This document shows positions 62,890 through 64,000 of a stretch of DNA of 64,000 bases, one piece after another. Numbering within the stretch: the stretch's first letter is position 1; each line of letters begins with the position of its first letter. Source of the DNA: Schaalia radingae (lineage in GTDB: Bacteria > Actinomycetota > Actinomycetes > Actinomycetales > Actinomycetaceae); the NCBI RefSeq assembly GCF_900106055.1, contig NZ_LT629792.1, positions 434,001-498,000 on the forward strand. Direction: 5' to 3'. Position numbers and translations under genes: made by a program. The notes beneath the pieces were generated by a model. The model had not been told where the DNA came from and did no database searches. It worked only from the letters and a program-made list of their open reading frames with translations.

Positions 62890-64000
62890 GTGACCATCGA
62901 GTTTTCTGAAGAAATACCAGCACTGCGCACCACTATGGAGAATATTCTGGCTGTCTCCCAGCCGGATAAGCTGCGATCCACGATTGCTGACTTGTCCAGG
63001 CAGGCGGCCGCACCTGACCTGTGGGATGACGTGGAACATGCGCAGGAAGTGACCACTGCACTGTCGCATGCGCAAAATGAACTCGAACGCCTCACCACCA
63101 TGGAAGAGCGTATTGACGACCTCGAAGCGATGGTGGAGCTGGCAGGTGAAGATTCCGATGAGTCGGGCGATCTGCTGGATGAAGCGGAAAATGATCTGCA
63201 GGCAATCCGTGATGACCTGTCATCGTTGGAAATCCGCACATTGCTGGATGGTGAATACGACGAGCGCAACGCCGTGGTCACCATTCGTTCAGGTGCCGGC
63301 GGTGTGGATGCCGCCGACTTTGCCGAAATCCTCATGCGGATGTACCTGCGCTGGGCGGAGCGCCACGGCTATCCCACTAAAGTGATGGATACCTCGTACG
63401 CGGAAGAAGCCGGAATTAAGTCCGCTACCTTCGAGGTGCAGGCACCCTACGCGTATGGCACCTTGTCAGTGGAGGCCGGTACGCACCGTCTCGTGCGCAT
63501 CAGCCCGTTCGACAATCAGGGCCGACGCCAGACATCTTTTGCCGCCGTCGAGGTGATCCCGCTGATTGAGTCAACGGACCACATTGATATTCCTGAGTCG
63601 GATCTGAAAGTTGACGTCTTCCGCTCGTCGGGGCCTGGTGGCCAGTCCGTGAACACGACGGATTCGGCTGTCCGTATGACCCACGTGCCGACCGGCATTG
63701 TTGTGTCGATGCAGGATGAGAAGTCTCAGATCCAGAACCGCGCGGCAGCCCTGCGTGTGTTGCAGTCACGTCTGCTGGTGTTGCGTCACGAGGAAGAGCA
63801 GGCCAAGAAGAAGGAACTGGCTGGCGACGTGAAAGCCTCGTGGGGTGACCAGATGCGCTCCTATGTCCTGCAGCCCTATCAGATGGTCAAGGATCTGCGC
63901 ACCGAGTTCGAATCAGGGAACCCGCAGGACGTGTTCGACGGCGGTATTGACGATTTCATTAACGCAGGGATCCGCTGGCGCAAGAACCAGCAGAACGAAG
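62890..64000 (+). CDS. prfB: Peptide chain release factor 2 (partial, C-terminus outside window)
   Basis: Terminates translation at UGA and UAA. 370 codons are open to the window edge. N-terminal helices ([25 protein letters not shown]), the RF2-specific SPF tripeptide in [17 protein letters not shown] and the catalytic loop [17 protein letters not shown] are present. Start GTG 62890 gives the expected length and has a -10 hexamer 6 nt upstream. The frame runs through the codon-26 area without a stop, so the programmed +1 frameshift of many bacterial prfB genes is absent. Confidence 0.96.
   Translation, partial: MTIEFSEEIPALRTTMENILAVSQPDKLRSTIADLSRQAAAPDLWDDVEHAQEVTTALSHAQNELERLTTMEERIDDLEAMVELAGEDSDESGDLLDEAENDLQAIRDDLSSLEIRTLLDGEYDERNAVVTIRSGAGGVDAADFAEILMRMYLRWAERHGYPTKVMDTSYAEEAGIKSATFEVQAPYAYGTLSVEAGTHRLVRISPFDNQGRRQTSFAAVEVIPLIESTDHIDIPESDLKVDVFRSSGPGGQSVNTTDSAVRMTHVPTGIVVSMQDEKSQIQNRAAALRVLQSRLLVLRHEEEQAKKKELAGDVKASWGDQMRSYVLQPYQMVKDLRTEFESGNPQDVFDGGIDDFINAGIRWRKNQQNE

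Overview
This 64 kb window is chromosomal DNA from a GC-rich Actinomycetota bacterium, most likely of the Actinomycetaceae (Actinomyces/Schaalia-like). The evidence is actinobacterial marker families (DUF3117, DUF3107, an AdnAB-like helicase-nuclease pair, a Mrp ATPase without CxxC), many apparently leaderless genes, and a type II-C Cas9 whose predicted catalytic residues fall almost at the positions known for the Actinomyces naeslundii enzyme. Both ends cut genes: a GH172/DUF2961 protein on the left and prfB on the right.

Layout. 1-5.3 kb: partial secreted GH172-like enzyme divergent from a RbsACB-type sugar ABC importer. 5.4-11 kb: ABC-F ATPase, a MarR-controlled ABC-2 exporter and a TetR regulator. 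11-14.3 kb: tRNA-Gln, prs, rplY and a mannose-1-phosphate guanylyltransferase. 14.4-25.3 kb: a nucleoside uptake and salvage block (BMP lipoprotein, ATPase, two permeases, cdd, deoA, a small C39-like protein, deoC, then a convergent phosphopentomutase candidate and purine nucleoside phosphorylase). Together these could import nucleosides, deaminate and phosphorolyse them, and feed the (deoxy)ribose phosphates into central metabolism. 25.3-34.2 kb: housekeeping genes (LOG family, DUF3117, O-methyltransferase, Mrp, DUF1003, an MgtE_N/CBS protein, a YflT-like protein, aminopeptidase P, a PHP phosphoesterase, MarC).

34.2-41.0 kb: a complete, visibly AT-richer type II-C CRISPR-Cas locus: predicted tracrRNA, cas9, cas1, cas2 and an array of 33 repeats with 32 spacers, all exactly 28 nt. 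The anti-repeat lies on the + strand, so crRNAs must be read from the - strand; each repeat then carries an extended -10-like element. A perfect 22-bp palindrome overlaps the tracrRNA promoter. 41.1-45.5 kb: a SWIM zinc-finger protein of unknown function, then a GntR/YtrA-type regulator with a perfect 16-bp palindromic operator controlling an ABC exporter, then a small membrane protein.

45.6-56.3 kb: DEAD-box helicase, ferritin-like protein, DUF3107, adnA-like and adnB-like genes and a kinase-fold protein that has lost two metal-binding residues. 56.5-61.1 kb: a compact Tad/Flp pilus operon without a visible prepilin peptidase. 61.1-64 kb: glutamate dehydrogenase and the start of prfB. A recurring theme is leaderless initiation: at least seven genes have a TAnnnT hexamer exactly 6 nt before the start codon.
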